A stretch of DNA of 64,000 nucleotides from Salvelinus alpinus (GCF_045679555.1 NC_092087.1:84241129-84305128), one strand, 5' to 3'. Counted from the first letter of the stretch, positions 27,677-38,771 are shown. Notes: generated by a model not told the origin, from the sequence alone. Program-made: numbers and translations.

Positions 27677-28876
27677 ATGTGAACATACTGTCGGTTGGAG
27701 CCTGGATGCTCCCATCATGGTGTTGTGAACATACTGTCGGTTAGAGCCTGGATGCTCCCATCATGGGGTTGTGAACATACTGTCGGTTGGAGCCTGGATG
27801 CTCCCATCATGGTGTTGTGAACATACTGTCGGTTGGAGCCTGGATGCTCCCATCATGGTGTGGTGAACATACTGTCGGTTGGAGCCTGGATGCTCCCATC
27901 ATGGTGTTGTGAACATACTGTCGGTTGGTGCCTGGATGCTCCCATCATGGTGTTGTGAACATACTGTCGGTTAGAGCCTGGATGCTCCCATCATGGTGTT
28001 GTGAACATACTGTCGGTTAGAGCCTGGATGCTCCCATCATGGTGTTGTGAACATACTGTCGGTTGGAGCCTGGATGCTCCCATCATGGTGTTGTGAACAT
28101 ACTGTCGGTTGGAGCCTGGATGCTCCCATCATGGTGTTGTGAACATACTGTCGGTTGGTGCCTGGATGCTCCCATCATGGTGTTGTGAACATACTGTCGG
28201 TTGGAGCCTGGATGCTCCCATCATGGTGTTGTGAACATACTGTTGGTTGGTGCCTGGATGCTCCCATCATGGTGTTGTGAACATACTGTCGGTTGGAGCC
28301 TGGATGCTCCCATCATGGTGTTGTGAACATACTGTCGGTTGGAGCCTGGATGCTCCCATCATGGTGTTGTGAACATACTGTCGGTTAGAGCCTGGATGCT
28401 CCCATCATGTTGTTGTGAACATACTGTCGGTTGGTGCCTGGATGCTCCCATCATGGTGTTGTGAACATACTGTCGGTTGGTGCCTGGATGCTCCCATCAT
28501 GGTGTTGTGAACATACTGTCGGTTGGAGCCTGGATGCTCCCATCATGGTGTGGTGAACATACTGTCGGTTGGAGCCTGGATGCTCCCATCATGTTGATGT
28601 GAACATACTGTCGGTTGGAGCCTGGATGCTCCCATCATGGGGTTGTGAACATACTGTCGGTTGGAGCCTGGATGCTCCCATCATGGTGTTGTGAACATAC
28701 TGTCGGTTGGAGCCTGGATGCTCCCATCATGGTGTTGTGAACATACTGTCGGTTGGAGCCTGGATGCTCCCATCATGTTGTTGTGAACATACTGTCGGTT
28801 GGAGCCTGGATGCTCCCATCATGGTGTTGTGAACATACTGTCGGTTGGAGCCTGGATGCTCCCATCATAGTGTGGT
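27677..28876. repeat. 46-bp minisatellite
   Basis: About 26 tandem copies of a 46-bp unit reading tgttgtgaacatactgtcgg, then ttggagcctggatgctccca, then tcatgg. The piece gagcctggatgctc is a small palindrome, so every copy could form a short hairpin. Variant positions (ttggag/ttagag/ttggtg) are scattered over the array. Confidence 0.96.
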
Positions 28877-29039
28877 GAAGCTGATTGAGATGTACAGGCT
28901 GTATTGGGCACCGAGCCCATCCCCCCTCACTCTCTTTCTCTCTCTGTCTGTGTAATCTCAATCTGCCTGCTCTGCTACTACTCATCTCCCTGTTTTAATT
29001 AGCCTCTCTCTCTGCAGTCTGCACTCATTCTGTACAGAG

Positions 29040-29077
29040 GATCTCTCTCTCTGCAGTCTGCACTCATTCTGTACAGA

Positions 29078-29130
<53 letters not shown>
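29040..29130. repeat. (CT)n microsatellite at the 3' end of a LINE
   Basis: Uninterrupted CT run of about 50 bp at 29081-29130, abutting the AATTC pentanucleotide tail of the neighbouring retrotransposon. A 45-bp duplication (gtctgcactcattctgtaca) precedes it. Confidence 0.9.
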
Positions 29131-29136
<6 letters not shown>

Positions 29137-29382
29137 ATTCAATTCAATTCAAGGGGCTTTATTGGCATGGGAAACATGTGTTAACATTGCCAAAGCAAGT
29201 GAGGTAGATATTATACAAAAGTGAAATAAACAATACAAATTAACAGTAAACATTACACATACAGAAGTTTCAAAACAATAAAGACATTACAAATGTTATA
29301 TTATATATATACAGTGTTGTAACAATGTACAAATGGTTAAAGCACACAAGTTAAAATAAATAAGCATAAATATGGGTTGTAT

Positions 29383-31764
29383 TTACAATGGTGTTTGTTC
29401 TTCACTGGTTGCCCTTTTCTTGTGGCAACAGGTCACAAATCTTGCTGCTGTGATGGCACACTGTGGAATTTCTCCCAGTAGATATGGGAGTTTATCAAAA
29501 TTGGATTTGTTTTCAAATTCTTTGTGGATCTGTGTAATCTGAGGGAAATATGTCTCTCTAATATGGTCATACATTGGGCAGGAGGTTAGAAAGTGCAGCT
29601 CAGTTTCCACCTCATTTTGTGGGCAGTGTGCACATAGCCTGTCTTCTCTTGAGAGCCATGTCTGCCTACGGCGGCCTTTCTCAATAGCAAGGCTATGCTC
29701 ACTGAGTCTGTACATAGTCAAAGCTTTCCTTAAGTTTGGGTCAGTCACAGTGGTCAGGTATTCTGCCACTGTGTACTCTCTGTTTAGGGCCAAATAGCAT
29801 TCTAGTTTGCTCTGTTTTTTTGTTAATTCTTTCCAATGTGTCAAGTAATTATCTTTTTGTTTTCTCATGATTTGGTTGGGTCTAATTGTGCTGTTGTCCT
29901 GGGGCTCTGTGGGGTGTGTTTGTGTTTGTGAACAGAGCCCTAGGACCAGCTTGCTTAGGGGACTCTTCTCCAGGTTCATCTCTCTGTAGGTGATGGCTTT
30001 GTTATGGAAGGTTTGGGAATCGCTTCCTTTTAGGTGGTTGTAGAATTTAACGGCTCTTTTCTGGATTTTGATAATTAGTGGGTATCGGCCTAATTCTGCT
30101 CTGCATGCATTATTTGGTGTTCTACGTTGTACACGGAGGATATTTTTGCAGAATTCTGCATGCAGAGTCTCAATTTGGTGTTTGTCCCATTTTGTGAAAT
30201 CTTGGTTGGTGAGCGGACCCCAGACCTCACAACCATAAAGGGCAATGGGCTCTATGACTGATTCAAGTATTTTTAGCCAGATCCTAATTGGTATGTTGAA
30301 ATTTATGTTCCTTTTGATGGCATAGAAGGCCCTTCTTGCCTTGTCTCTCAGATCGTTCACAGCTTTGTGGAAGTTACCTGTGGTGCTGATGTTTAGGCCG
30401 AGGTATGTATAGTTTTTTGTGTGCTCTAGGGCAACGGTGTCTAGATGGAATTTGTGGTCCTGGTGACTGGACCTTTTTTGGAACACCATTATTTTGGTCT
30501 TACTGAGATTTACTGTCAGGGCCCAGGTCTGACAGAATCTGTGCAGAAGATCTAGGTGCTGCTGTAGGCCCTCCTTGGTTGGTGACAGAAGCACCAGATC
30601 ATCAGCAAACAGTAGACATTTGACTTCGGATTCTAGTAGGGTGAGACCGGGTGCTGCAGACTGTTCTAGTGCCCGCGCCAATTCGTTGATATATATGTTG
30701 AAGAGGGTGGGGCTTAAGCTGCATCCCTGTCTCACCCCACGACCCTGTGTGAAGAAATGTGTGTGTTTTTTGCCAATTTTAACCGCACACTTGTTGTTTG
30801 TGTACATGGATTTTATAATGTCGTATGTTTTACCCCCAACACCACTTTCCATCAATTTGTATAGCAGACCCTCATGCCAAATTGAGTCGAAGGCTTTTTT
30901 GAAATCAACAAAGCATGAGAAGACTTTGCCTTTGTTTTGGTTTGTTTGGTTGTCAATTAGGGTGTGTAGGGTGAATACATGGTCTGTTGTACGGTAATTT
31001 GGTAAAAAGCCAATTTGACATTTGCTCAGTACATTGTTTTCATTGAGGAAATGTACGAGTCTGCTGTTAATGATAATGCAGAGGATTTTCCCAAGGTTAC
31101 TGTTGACGCATATTCCACGGTAGTTATTGGGGTCAAATTTGTCTCCACTTTTGTGGATTGGGGTGATCAGTCCTTGGTTCCAAATATTGGGGAAGATGCC
31201 AGAGCTAAGGACGATGTTAAAGAGTTTTAGTATAGCCAATTGGAATTTGTTGTCTGTATATTTGATCATTTCATTAAGGATACCATCAACACCACAGGCC
31301 TTTTTGGGTGGGAGGGTTTTTATTTTGTCCTGTAACTCATTCAAGGTAATTGGAGAATCCAATGGGTTCTGGTAGTCTTTAATAGTTGATTCTCGGATTT
31401 GTATTTGATCATGTATATGTTTTTGTTCTTTATTCTTTGTTATAGAGCCAAAAAGATTGGAGAAGTGGTTTACCCATACATCTCCATTTTGGATAGATAA
31501 TTCTTCGTGTTGTTGTTTGTTTAGTGTTTTCCAATTTTCCCAGAATTGGTTAGAGTCTATGGAGTCTTCAATTACATTGAGCTGATTTCTGACGTGCTGT
31601 TCCTTCTTTTTCCGTAGTGTATTTCTGTATTGTTTTAGTGATTCGCCATAGTGAAGGCGTAGACTCAGGTTTTCCGGGTCTCTATGTTTTTGGTTGGACA
31701 GGTTCCTCAATTTATTTCTTAGATTTTTGCATTCTTTATCAAACCATTTGTCATTGTTGTTCAT
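29383..31764 (-). CDS. LINE reverse transcriptase region (793 codons)
   Basis: The open frame starts at MNNNDKWFDKECKNLRNKL and has no internal stop. Reverse transcriptase motifs appear in order: FVDFKKAFDS (block A, about residues 285-294), GRGVRQGCSLSPTLFNIYIN (about 342-361) and the catalytic LLFADDLVLLS (FADD near 386-389). A C-terminal Cys-His cluster, CAHC ... ELHFLTSC with MYDHIR, lies near residues 710-736. An uninterrupted frame of this length suggests a fairly recent insertion. The product would copy the element's RNA at a nicked target. Upstream sequence belongs to the same polyprotein but is in another frame, so this is probably the downstream part of a frameshifted ORF2. Confidence 0.9.
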   Translation of the reverse strand: MNNNDKWFDKECKNLRNKLRNLSNQKHRDPENLSLRLHYGESLKQYRNTLRKKKEQHVRNQLNVIEDSIDSNQFWENWKTLNKQQHEELSIQNGDVWVNHFSNLFGSITKNKEQKHIHDQIQIRESTIKDYQNPLDSPITLNELQDKIKTLPPKKACGVDGILNEMIKYTDNKFQLAILKLFNIVLSSGIFPNIWNQGLITPIHKSGDKFDPNNYRGICVNSNLGKILCIIINSRLVHFLNENNVLSKCQIGFLPNYRTTDHVFTLHTLIDNQTNQNKGKVFSCFVDFKKAFDSIWHEGLLYKLMESGVGGKTYDIIKSMYTNNKCAVKIGKKHTHFFTQGRGVRQGCSLSPTLFNIYINELARALEQSAAPGLTLLESEVKCLLFADDLVLLSPTKEGLQQHLDLLHRFCQTWALTVNLSKTKIMVFQKRSSHQDHKFHLDTVALEHTKNYTYLGLNISTTGNFHKAVNDLRDKARRAFYAIKRNINFNIPIRIWLKILESVIEPIALYGCEVWGPLTNQDFTKWDKHQIETLHAEFCKNILRVQRRTPNNACRAELGRYPLIIKIQKRAVKFYNHLKGSDSQTFHNKAITYREMNLEKSPLSKLVLGLCSQTQTHPTEPQDNSTIRPNQIMRKQKDNYLTHWKELTKKQSKLECYLALNREYTVAEYLTTVTDPNLRKALTMYRLSEHSLAIEKGRRRQTWLSREDRLCAHCPQNEVETELHFLTSCPMYDHIRETYFPQITQIHKEFENKSNFDKLPYLLGEIPQCAITAARFVTCCHKKRATSEEQTPL

Positions 31765-31777
31765 TTTCTTCGGTTTT

Positions 31778-32857
31778 CTATTTGAGATTTTTTAGATTTG
31801 ATAGGGAAGCTGAGAGGTCAAATATACTGTTAAGATTTTCTACTGCCAAGTTTACACCTTCACTATTGCAGTGGAACATTTTACCCAGGAAGTTGTCTAA
31901 AAGGGATTGAATTTGCTGTTGCCTAATTGTTTTTTGGTAGGTTTCCAAACTGCATTCCTTCCATCTATAGCATTTCTTAATGTTACTCAGTTCCTTTGGC
32001 TTTGATGCCTCATGATTGAGTATTGCTCTGTTCAAGTAGACTGTGATTTTGCTGTGGTCTGATAGGGGTGTCAGTGGGCTGACTGTGAACGCTCTGAGAG
32101 ACTCTGGGTTGAGGTCAGTGATAAAGTAGTCTACAGTGCTACTGCCAAGAGATGAGCTATAGGTGTACCTACCATAGGAGTCCCCTCGAAGCCTACCATT
32201 GACTATGTACATACCCAGCGTGCGACAGAGCTGCAGGAGTTGTGACCCGTTTTTGTTGGTTATGTTGTCATAGTTGTGCCTAGGGGGGCATATGGGGGAG
32301 AGAATGCTGTCACCTGCAGGCAGGTGTTTGTCCCCCTGTGTGCTGAGGGTGTCAGGTTCTTGTCCAGTTCTGGCATTTAGGTCGCCACAGACTAATACAT
32401 GTCCCTGGGCCTGGAAATGATTGATTTCCCCCTCCAGGATGGAGAAGCTGTCTTTATTAAAGTATGGGGATTCTAGTGGGGGGATATAGGTAGCACACAG
32501 GAGGACATTTTTCTCTGTTAAGATAATTTCCTTTTGAATTTCTAGCCAAATGTAAAATGTTCCTGTTTTGATTAATTTAATGGAGTGAGTTAGGTCTGCT
32601 CTATACCAAATTAGCATTCCCCCTGAGTCCCTTCCCTGTTTCACACCTGGTAGTTTGGTGGATGGGACTACCAGCTCTCTGTAACCTAGAGGGCAACCAG
32701 TGGGTCCGTCTCCGCTATACCATGTTTCTTGCAGGATGACAATGTCTGCATTACCGATTTCTTTGGTGAAGTCCGTGTTCCTGCTCTTTAGGCCAAAGGC
32801 AGATGACCTCAGGCCTTGGATATTCCAGGATGATATAGTGAAGGCTTTTTGTTCCAT
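31778..32857 (-). CDS. LINE AP-endonuclease domain (359 codons)
   Basis: The reading starts at MEQKAFTISSWNIQGL (ATG at 32855-32857) and stops with TAG at 31778. Exo-endo-phosphatase motifs are visible: SSWNIQGL, VILQETW (catalytic Glu), GDLNAR and LSDHSKI near the C-terminal part. The domain would nick target DNA for priming. The stop falls 14 bases before the reverse transcriptase ATG, which lies in another frame. A six-A run (ctaaaaaatc, minus strand) just before the stop is a plausible site of a small indel that split one ORF2. The open frame continues upstream to 33049, but the ATG at 32857 matches the family's usual start. Confidence 0.85.
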   Translation of the reverse strand: MEQKAFTISSWNIQGLRSSAFGLKSRNTDFTKEIGNADIVILQETWYSGDGPTGCPLGYRELVVPSTKLPGVKQGRDSGGMLIWYRADLTHSIKLIKTGTFYIWLEIQKEIILTEKNVLLCATYIPPLESPYFNKDSFSILEGEINHFQAQGHVLVCGDLNARTGQEPDTLSTQGDKHLPAGDSILSPICPPRHNYDNITNKNGSQLLQLCRTLGMYIVNGRLRGDSYGRYTYSSSLGSSTVDYFITDLNPESLRAFTVSPLTPLSDHSKITVYLNRAILNHEASKPKELSNIKKCYRWKECSLETYQKTIRQQQIQSLLDNFLGKMFHCNSEGVNLAVENLNSIFDLSASLSNLKNLK

Positions 32858-32892
32858 AAAGTGTCCAATGTTGTTGGCCGTGTGGTTTGGCC

Positions 32893-33348
32893 TCAGGCCA
32901 GTAAGTGTGAGCAGAGCCTGCTGAGCATCTGGTACATGCCGTTGGCTTGGGCGAGTGTAAGAGTGGGGGTTGGGCCTGTTTGCCCGCTCACTACCTGGGC
33001 GTATGTGTGACTTCCATGTTGATCCTCTCTTTGCAGGGGTGGGGTGCATGGGGTGGGCAGGAGTGGCATAGGTCTGATCTGAGGGGGCCTAAATGGGGTG
33101 TGGGCATGGTTGATGTGGGGGGGTGTTGATTGGTTGGGGTGGGGGTGTGGATGTGTCTGGGGGTGCTGTGGTCTGGATGTAAGTCCTCTTGGCGTGGGTC
33201 CTCTATGTGTAGGTCCACGGGGGGGTCCTGCAGGTCTTGGAGGGTGTCTCGCTGGTCTGGGTGGGGTGTTCTCAATCTCTCTCCTTCTCACTCTCTTTCC
33301 CTCATCTCTCTCTCCTGTTCCGTCTTGCAGTGAGTGCACACTGTGCAA
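32893..33348 (-). CDS. ORF1-like proline-rich leader ORF of the LINE (tentative)
   Basis: This is a 151-codon ORF rich in Pro, His, Arg and Thr, ending 35 bases before the endonuclease ATG. The segment HTYAQVVSGQ near its end resembles a short motif common in ORF1 of fish LINEs. No zinc knuckle or coiled coil is visible. It may be a truncated ORF1 or a chance ORF in a GC-rich leader. Confidence 0.45.
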   Translation of the reverse strand: MHSVHSLQDGTGERDEGKRVRRREIENTPPRPARHPPRPAGPPRGPTHRGPTPRGLTSRPQHPQTHPHPHPNQSTPPHINHAHTPFRPPQIRPMPLLPTPCTPPLQREDQHGSHTYAQVVSGQTGPTPTLTLAQANGMYQMLSRLCSHLLA

Positions 33349-33594
33349 ACTGACTCTCTCTTTCTATTGTATGCTCAATTAAATGTCTATATCAGGGATG
33401 TATTATTTTGCATATGTGTCTAACCCACTCAGAGACTAACCCTTCATGAGGATTGTTATGTAAGTCCATGGGAGTGACTGAGGGATGTTTGTGGGATGAC
33501 TGATTGAAAAGTGTTATAAGGTGTCATAACTAACAACAGAGCCAGAAACAGATCTGGCACTGAAACTATATGGACGACAGGGCCATCGTGTTGC

Positions 33595-33932
<338 letters not shown>

Positions 33933-34121
33933 GTAAGAGTATCTACAGAGAGGAAGAGGCAGTGAAAGACAGGATGTGGGTTTAACCTTCTGCAGTAGAG
34001 TGGTGAGAGAGAAGCTGGAAGAAAGGGTTGTGAGAGAGTGGGAGGAAAGAGAGAGAGAACAGAAGAAAGTAGCTCGAGAGACTTAGAACCAGTGTTAGGC
34101 TGCTTTTGCTGGGGGGTGGTT

Positions 34122-34313
<192 letters not shown>

Positions 34314-34630
34314 TGAGTCATTATTCAGCCTATATAGAGTACTAAGCTAGAAGTGGGTCATAGGAATATCCTTCAGCAGTTAGTCTGTGAGGAGAAGAGG
34401 AGTACGGAAACAAGTGAACTGTTTGTTACATAAAGCAATAACCAAATGTCTGCTACTGTAGCTTCTACACACACACACACACACAGACAGACAGTCCCTA
34501 ATCTCAACCCACGCCAACCCAGGATCCCAGCAGTACAGTATTAATATCCACCAGATGCACACTACACTCACAAGATCAGACTGGCACCTTCCATCAGGCT
34601 CTCCATCCTGTTCCCTTCAACTGGACACAT

Positions 34631-34799
<169 letters not shown>

Positions 34800-34964
34800 A
34801 GTATCTTCAGCAACATCTACTTCTTTCCCAGTGCACAGTATGAACCCTGAGACCATCACTAATACGCCAGCTGGCTCGCTAGTCACTACCCCTCCTTCAT
34901 CCCTTCATCTCTCCCTCCATCTCTCACCAGAATCACTGCCAAACACAACTACAGTTAAATCACT

Positions 34965-36335
34965 GAGAGAGACAGAGAGAGACAGAGACAGAGAGAGAGA
35001 GTTGAGGAGTGAAGGGAGAGAAAGACAGGGAGAGAAGTTGAGGAGTGATGGGAGAGAAAGACAGGGAGAGAAGTTGAGGAGTGAAGGGAGAGAAAGACAA
35101 GGAGAGAAGTTGAGGAGTGATGGGAGAGAAAGACAGGGAGAGAAGTTGAGGAGTGAAGGGAGAGAAAGACAGGGAGAGAAGTTAAGGAGTGATGGGAGAG
35201 AAAGACAGGGAGAGAAGTTGAGGAGTGATGGGAGAGAAAGACAGGGAGAGAAGTTGAGGAGTGATGGGAGAGAAAGACAGGGAGAGAAGTTGAGGAGTGA
35301 TGGGAGAGAAAGACAGGGAGAGAAGTTGAGGAGTGATGGGAGAGAAAGACAGGGAGAGAAGTTGAGGAGTGAAGGGAGAGAAAGACAGGGAGAGAAGTTG
35401 AGGAGTGATGGGAGAGAAAGACAGGGAGAGAAGTTGAGGAGTGATGGGAGATAGAGAGAAAGACAGGGAGATAATTAAGTTGAGGAGTGAAGGGAGAGAA
35501 AGACAGGGAGAGCAGTTGAGGAGTGATGGGAGAGAAAGACAGGGAGATACGTTGAGGAGTGAAGGGAGAGAAAGACAGGGAGAGAAGTTGAGGAGTGATG
35601 GGAGAGAAAGACAGGGAGAGAAGTTGAGGAGTGATGGGAGAGAAAGACAGGGAGAGAAGTTGAGGAGTGAAGGGAGAGAAAGACAGGGAGAGAAGTTGAG
35701 GAGTGATGGGAGAGAAAGACAGGGAGAGAAGTTGAGGAGTGAAGGGAGAGAAAGACAGGGAGAGAAGTTGAGGAGTGATGGGAGAGAAAGACAGGGAGAG
35801 AAGTTGAGGAGTGATGGGAGAGAAAGACAGGGAGAGAAGTTGAGGAGTGATGGGAGAGAAAGACAGGGAGAGAAGTTGAGGAGTGATGGGAGAGAAAGAC
35901 AGGGAGAGAAGTTGAGGAGTGATGGGAGAGAAAGACAGGGAGAGAAGTTGAGGAGTGATGGGAGAGAAAGACAGGGAGAGAAGTTGAGGAGTGATGGGAG
36001 AGAAAGACAGGGAGATAAGTTGAGGAGTGATGGGAGAGAAAGACAGGGAGAGAAGTTGAGGAGTGATGGGAGAGAAAGACAGGGAGAGAAGTTGAGGAGT
36101 GATGGGAGAGAAAGACAGGGAGAGAAGTTGAGGTGTGAAGGGAGAGAAAGACAGGGAGAGAAGTTGAGGAGTGATGGGAGAGAAAGACAGGGAGAGAAGT
36201 TGAGGAGTGATGGGAGATAGAGAGAAAGACAGGGAGATAATTAAGTTGAGGAGTGAAGGGAGAGAAAGACAGGGAGAGAAGTTGAGGAGTGATGGGAGAT
36301 AGAGAGAAAGACAGGGAGATAATTAAGTTGAGGGT
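34965..36335. repeat. 36-bp purine-rich minisatellite
   Basis: About 37 copies of a 36-bp unit reading agagaaagacagggagagaa, then gttgaggagtgatggg. Because 36 is divisible by three, the plus strand stays open over long stretches (ORFs at 34636-35454 and 35441-36220 of a GRERQGEKLRSD repeat). Longer units with an extra gataattaa occur at 35450, 36215 and 36300 and break the frame. No splice signals, initiation context or non-repeat coding flank supports a gene. Confidence 0.95.
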
Positions 36336-36949
36336 TGACAGAAAGGGAATGAAAAAGAGATGGAATGGAAAGAAATGAAAATAAGACAAGAAAAACCTGA
36401 GGAGAAGAGGAAGATGGAGAAAAATACAGAGAGAGAGAGAGTGAGAGAGTTGTTAAAGAAAAGAGAAGAAAATATATGCAAAAGGTCAAGAAATTAGATG
36501 ATGAGTCATTTCAACATGACACAAGGCTACTTTTAGCCAATCACAGCCCAACATTACGTAAAAAGAACTCCTGACACATTTTCTGACCTCAAAATCTCTG
36601 CCAACAGTTAAAATAATGAACAAATTACTATCAGCCGTAATTTAAAAAGTAACTGACAGCAGATATGTTAAATAAAATAAATATGAATGTAAATACACAT
36701 TAAGGAACACAGACATTATGTCAAATAGTCCAACTGGACGGCAGTGTCTCGGTCTAAAGTAGTGCACTATGGAATAGGGTGCCATTTGGAACACACTTGG
36801 TTCTATGTTCTGATGAATGTCATAAAGATTCATAGCTGTCTCATAAATGGAAAGTTACTGCTGACCAGGGGATGTAAAACCTTTAGTTTGCGTTCTGTCA
36901 GGGCCTGATTATATTTTTGTCTGCAGTGTGTGTGTCCACCTGCGTTTGT

Positions 36950-36983
<34 letters not shown>

Positions 36984-37388
36984 CCACCTGCGTTTGTGTG
37001 TGTGTGTGACTCGTAGCCCTTTCCTGAAGTCAAATGACCAAATGATCCTCTAGTGGCCTGATGGGTGGAATGTTATTCATATTTTTTATAATTTCATAAT
37101 GAATAAACTTGTTTTTTTTAACCCCGAAAATCCGGTGTTTCTATGTGAAACAGTTGCGTTATATTACAGTCTTCCGTGATGTATATAAAGTATAATATTG
37201 GGATGCAAACTCAAAATGAAATACATTTAAAATACATGTAATTGTTTAAATACTTAAGTACAAATGAAGGGATGGAGAAAGAGAAGAGAAGGATGACAGA
37301 GAGGATGAGAGGAGTCTTTGATGTGTTACCATGATTTATTACCAATTGTTTATCTCAAGTAAACAGCAGCTCTGTGTGTAAACAGCAG

Positions 37389-37419
<31 letters not shown>

Positions 37420-37426
37420 GTTCATT
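36336..37426. other. Spacer with small repeats
   Basis: It contains a partial hairpin repeat (agtagtgcactatggaatag at 36759-36785) and a GT patch whose unit (gtccacctgcgtttgt) occurs twice at 36933 and 36983. No gene is supported. Confidence 0.4.
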
Positions 37427-37815
37427 TGTAACGATCGTCGTAATGTGGAAGAGAGGAGGACCAAATCGCAGCGTGGTATGTATCCATATTTATTTGAATA
37501 CTCTTCAATACGAACAAAACAATAAACAGAACGAAACCAACGACGCTACAGTCCTGAACATGTGAACATAGAAAAAACAATGAACGCACGAACAGGAACA
37601 ATCACCCACAAAACAAACAGTGAAAACAGCCTACCTTAATATGGTTCCCAATCAGAGACAACGTAAAACACCTGCCTCTGATTGAGAACCATATCAGGCC
37701 AATAAGACACACCTAAACCAATGAAACACAAAACATAGAATATACCCACCCAGTTCACGTCCTGACCAACTAAACAAAGACTAAACAAAGGAAATATAAG
37801 GTCAGGAACGTGACA
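37427..37815. mobile_element. Solo LTR of a gypsy-like or TRIM-like element
   Basis: The segment begins tgtaacgatcgtcg and ends caggaacgtgaca, i.e. TG...CA ends, and is flanked by the 5-bp duplication tcatt (37422-37426 and 37816-37820). It resembles the LTRs at 39740 and 42907 in both ends and in the piece atggttcccaatcagagaca (versus atggctctcaatcagagaca), but is clearly a different subfamily. No internal region is present, so recombination between two LTRs is the likely origin. Confidence 0.85.
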
Positions 37816-38119
37816 TCATTGTTTAAATATTACAGTACAGGTCTCCTCTCCATCTCTACTCTGTAATATATCTCTCCTTCTTGTCGTTTAACTCCTCCCC
37901 CTTTCCTCCACATCCTCTCTCTCAGAAGCGTCTTTAAACATAAACACACACACACACACACACTCCTGACCCCTTTCCAAATCCAACATCTTGCTAATCG
38001 ACATCCCCCACTTTACAACATCTTCACCAGTGTTGTGGCTTCACAGATGTGGAGAAGAAGCCCAATACAACCTAACAGAACAGAGCTGGTCTGACAGTTC
38101 AACCACACAGTGTGGACCT

Positions 38120-38179
38120 CCGCCGCCACGCCAGAGGTCCACACCTACATCAACATGACCATACTCAAAGGTAAGGGAC

Positions 38180-38185
<6 letters not shown>
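38120..38185 (+). pseudogene. Displaced copy of the end of c1qtnf1 coding exon 1
   Basis: The last 52 bases of the exon that ends at 48985 and the first intron bases, donor site included, are repeated here: ccgccgccacgccagaggtc through catactcaaaggtaaggg acaacacaca, with no mismatch seen over about 62 bp before the shared CA run. The preserved reading encodes TPEVHTYINMTILK. Upstream sequence (to 38119) is unrelated to the real exon, so no signal peptide is present. It looks like a partial duplication, not a functional exon. Confidence 0.8.

Positions 38186-38268
<83 letters not shown>
38183..38268. repeat. (CA)n microsatellite
   Basis: CA run immediately after the displaced exon fragment, in the same position as the CA run following the true exon at 48995. 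Confidence 0.95.
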
Positions 38269-38271
<3 letters not shown>

Positions 38272-38283
38272 CTTGTACAGCTA

Positions 38284-38635
38284 ACCTTGTGGGGACATAC
38301 AATTCAGTCCCATTCAAAATCCTATTTTCCCTAACCCCTAACCCTAACCCCTAACCCTAATCCTAACCCGTACTCTTAACCTAACCCTAACCCTAACCTT
38401 AACCCTAACCCTAACCCAAAAACCTAAACTTTATCCTAACCCTACAACTAACCCTAGCTCCTAACCTTAATATTTAACTTAATTCTAACCCTAACACTAA
38501 TTCTAACCTTAACCCTAAACCCCCTAGAAATAGCATTTGACCTTGTGGGGACTAACAAAATGTCCCCAGTTGGTCAATTTTTACTTTGTTTACTATTCTT
38601 GTAGGGACTTCTGGTCCCCACAAGAATAGTTAAAC
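38284..38635. repeat. Fish repeat with degenerate telomere-like (CCCTAA)n core
   Basis: Flanking parts accttgtggggacatacaat (38284) and gaccttgtggggactaacaa (38540) surround about 190 bp of degenerate CCCTAA or CCTAAC units (38330-38525). A short hairpin, gggacttctggtccc, follows at 38606-38620. The same structure recurs in many fish genomes as an interspersed repeat, so it is not evidence of a chromosome end. Confidence 0.75.
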
Positions 38636-38639
38636 ACGT

Positions 38640-38771
<132 letters not shown>

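Larger units (their letters stand above)
29131..33360 (-). mobile_element. Non-LTR retrotransposon (LINE), near full length, minus strand
   Basis: In minus orientation the order is a proline-rich ORF1-like segment, an apurinic endonuclease-like domain, a reverse transcriptase, a C-terminal CCHC-like domain, a short 3' UTR and a tail of (GAATT)n. The endonuclease plus FADD-type reverse transcriptase define an APE-type LINE, and the tail is a pentanucleotide tandem, not poly(A). The clade is uncertain; the C-terminal Cys-His motif suggests the I/Jockey side. A copy of the same 3' end lies at 61875-62000. The 5' limit (about 33360) is an estimate. Confidence 0.9.

Noticed and set aside
27677-28876. 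CRISPR-like or regulatory array with a palindromic core
   Set aside because: Head-to-tail minisatellite without spacers; the small palindrome is part of the unit.
38330-38525. True interstitial telomere
   Set aside because: Units are degenerate and enclosed by flanks typical of an interspersed fish repeat.
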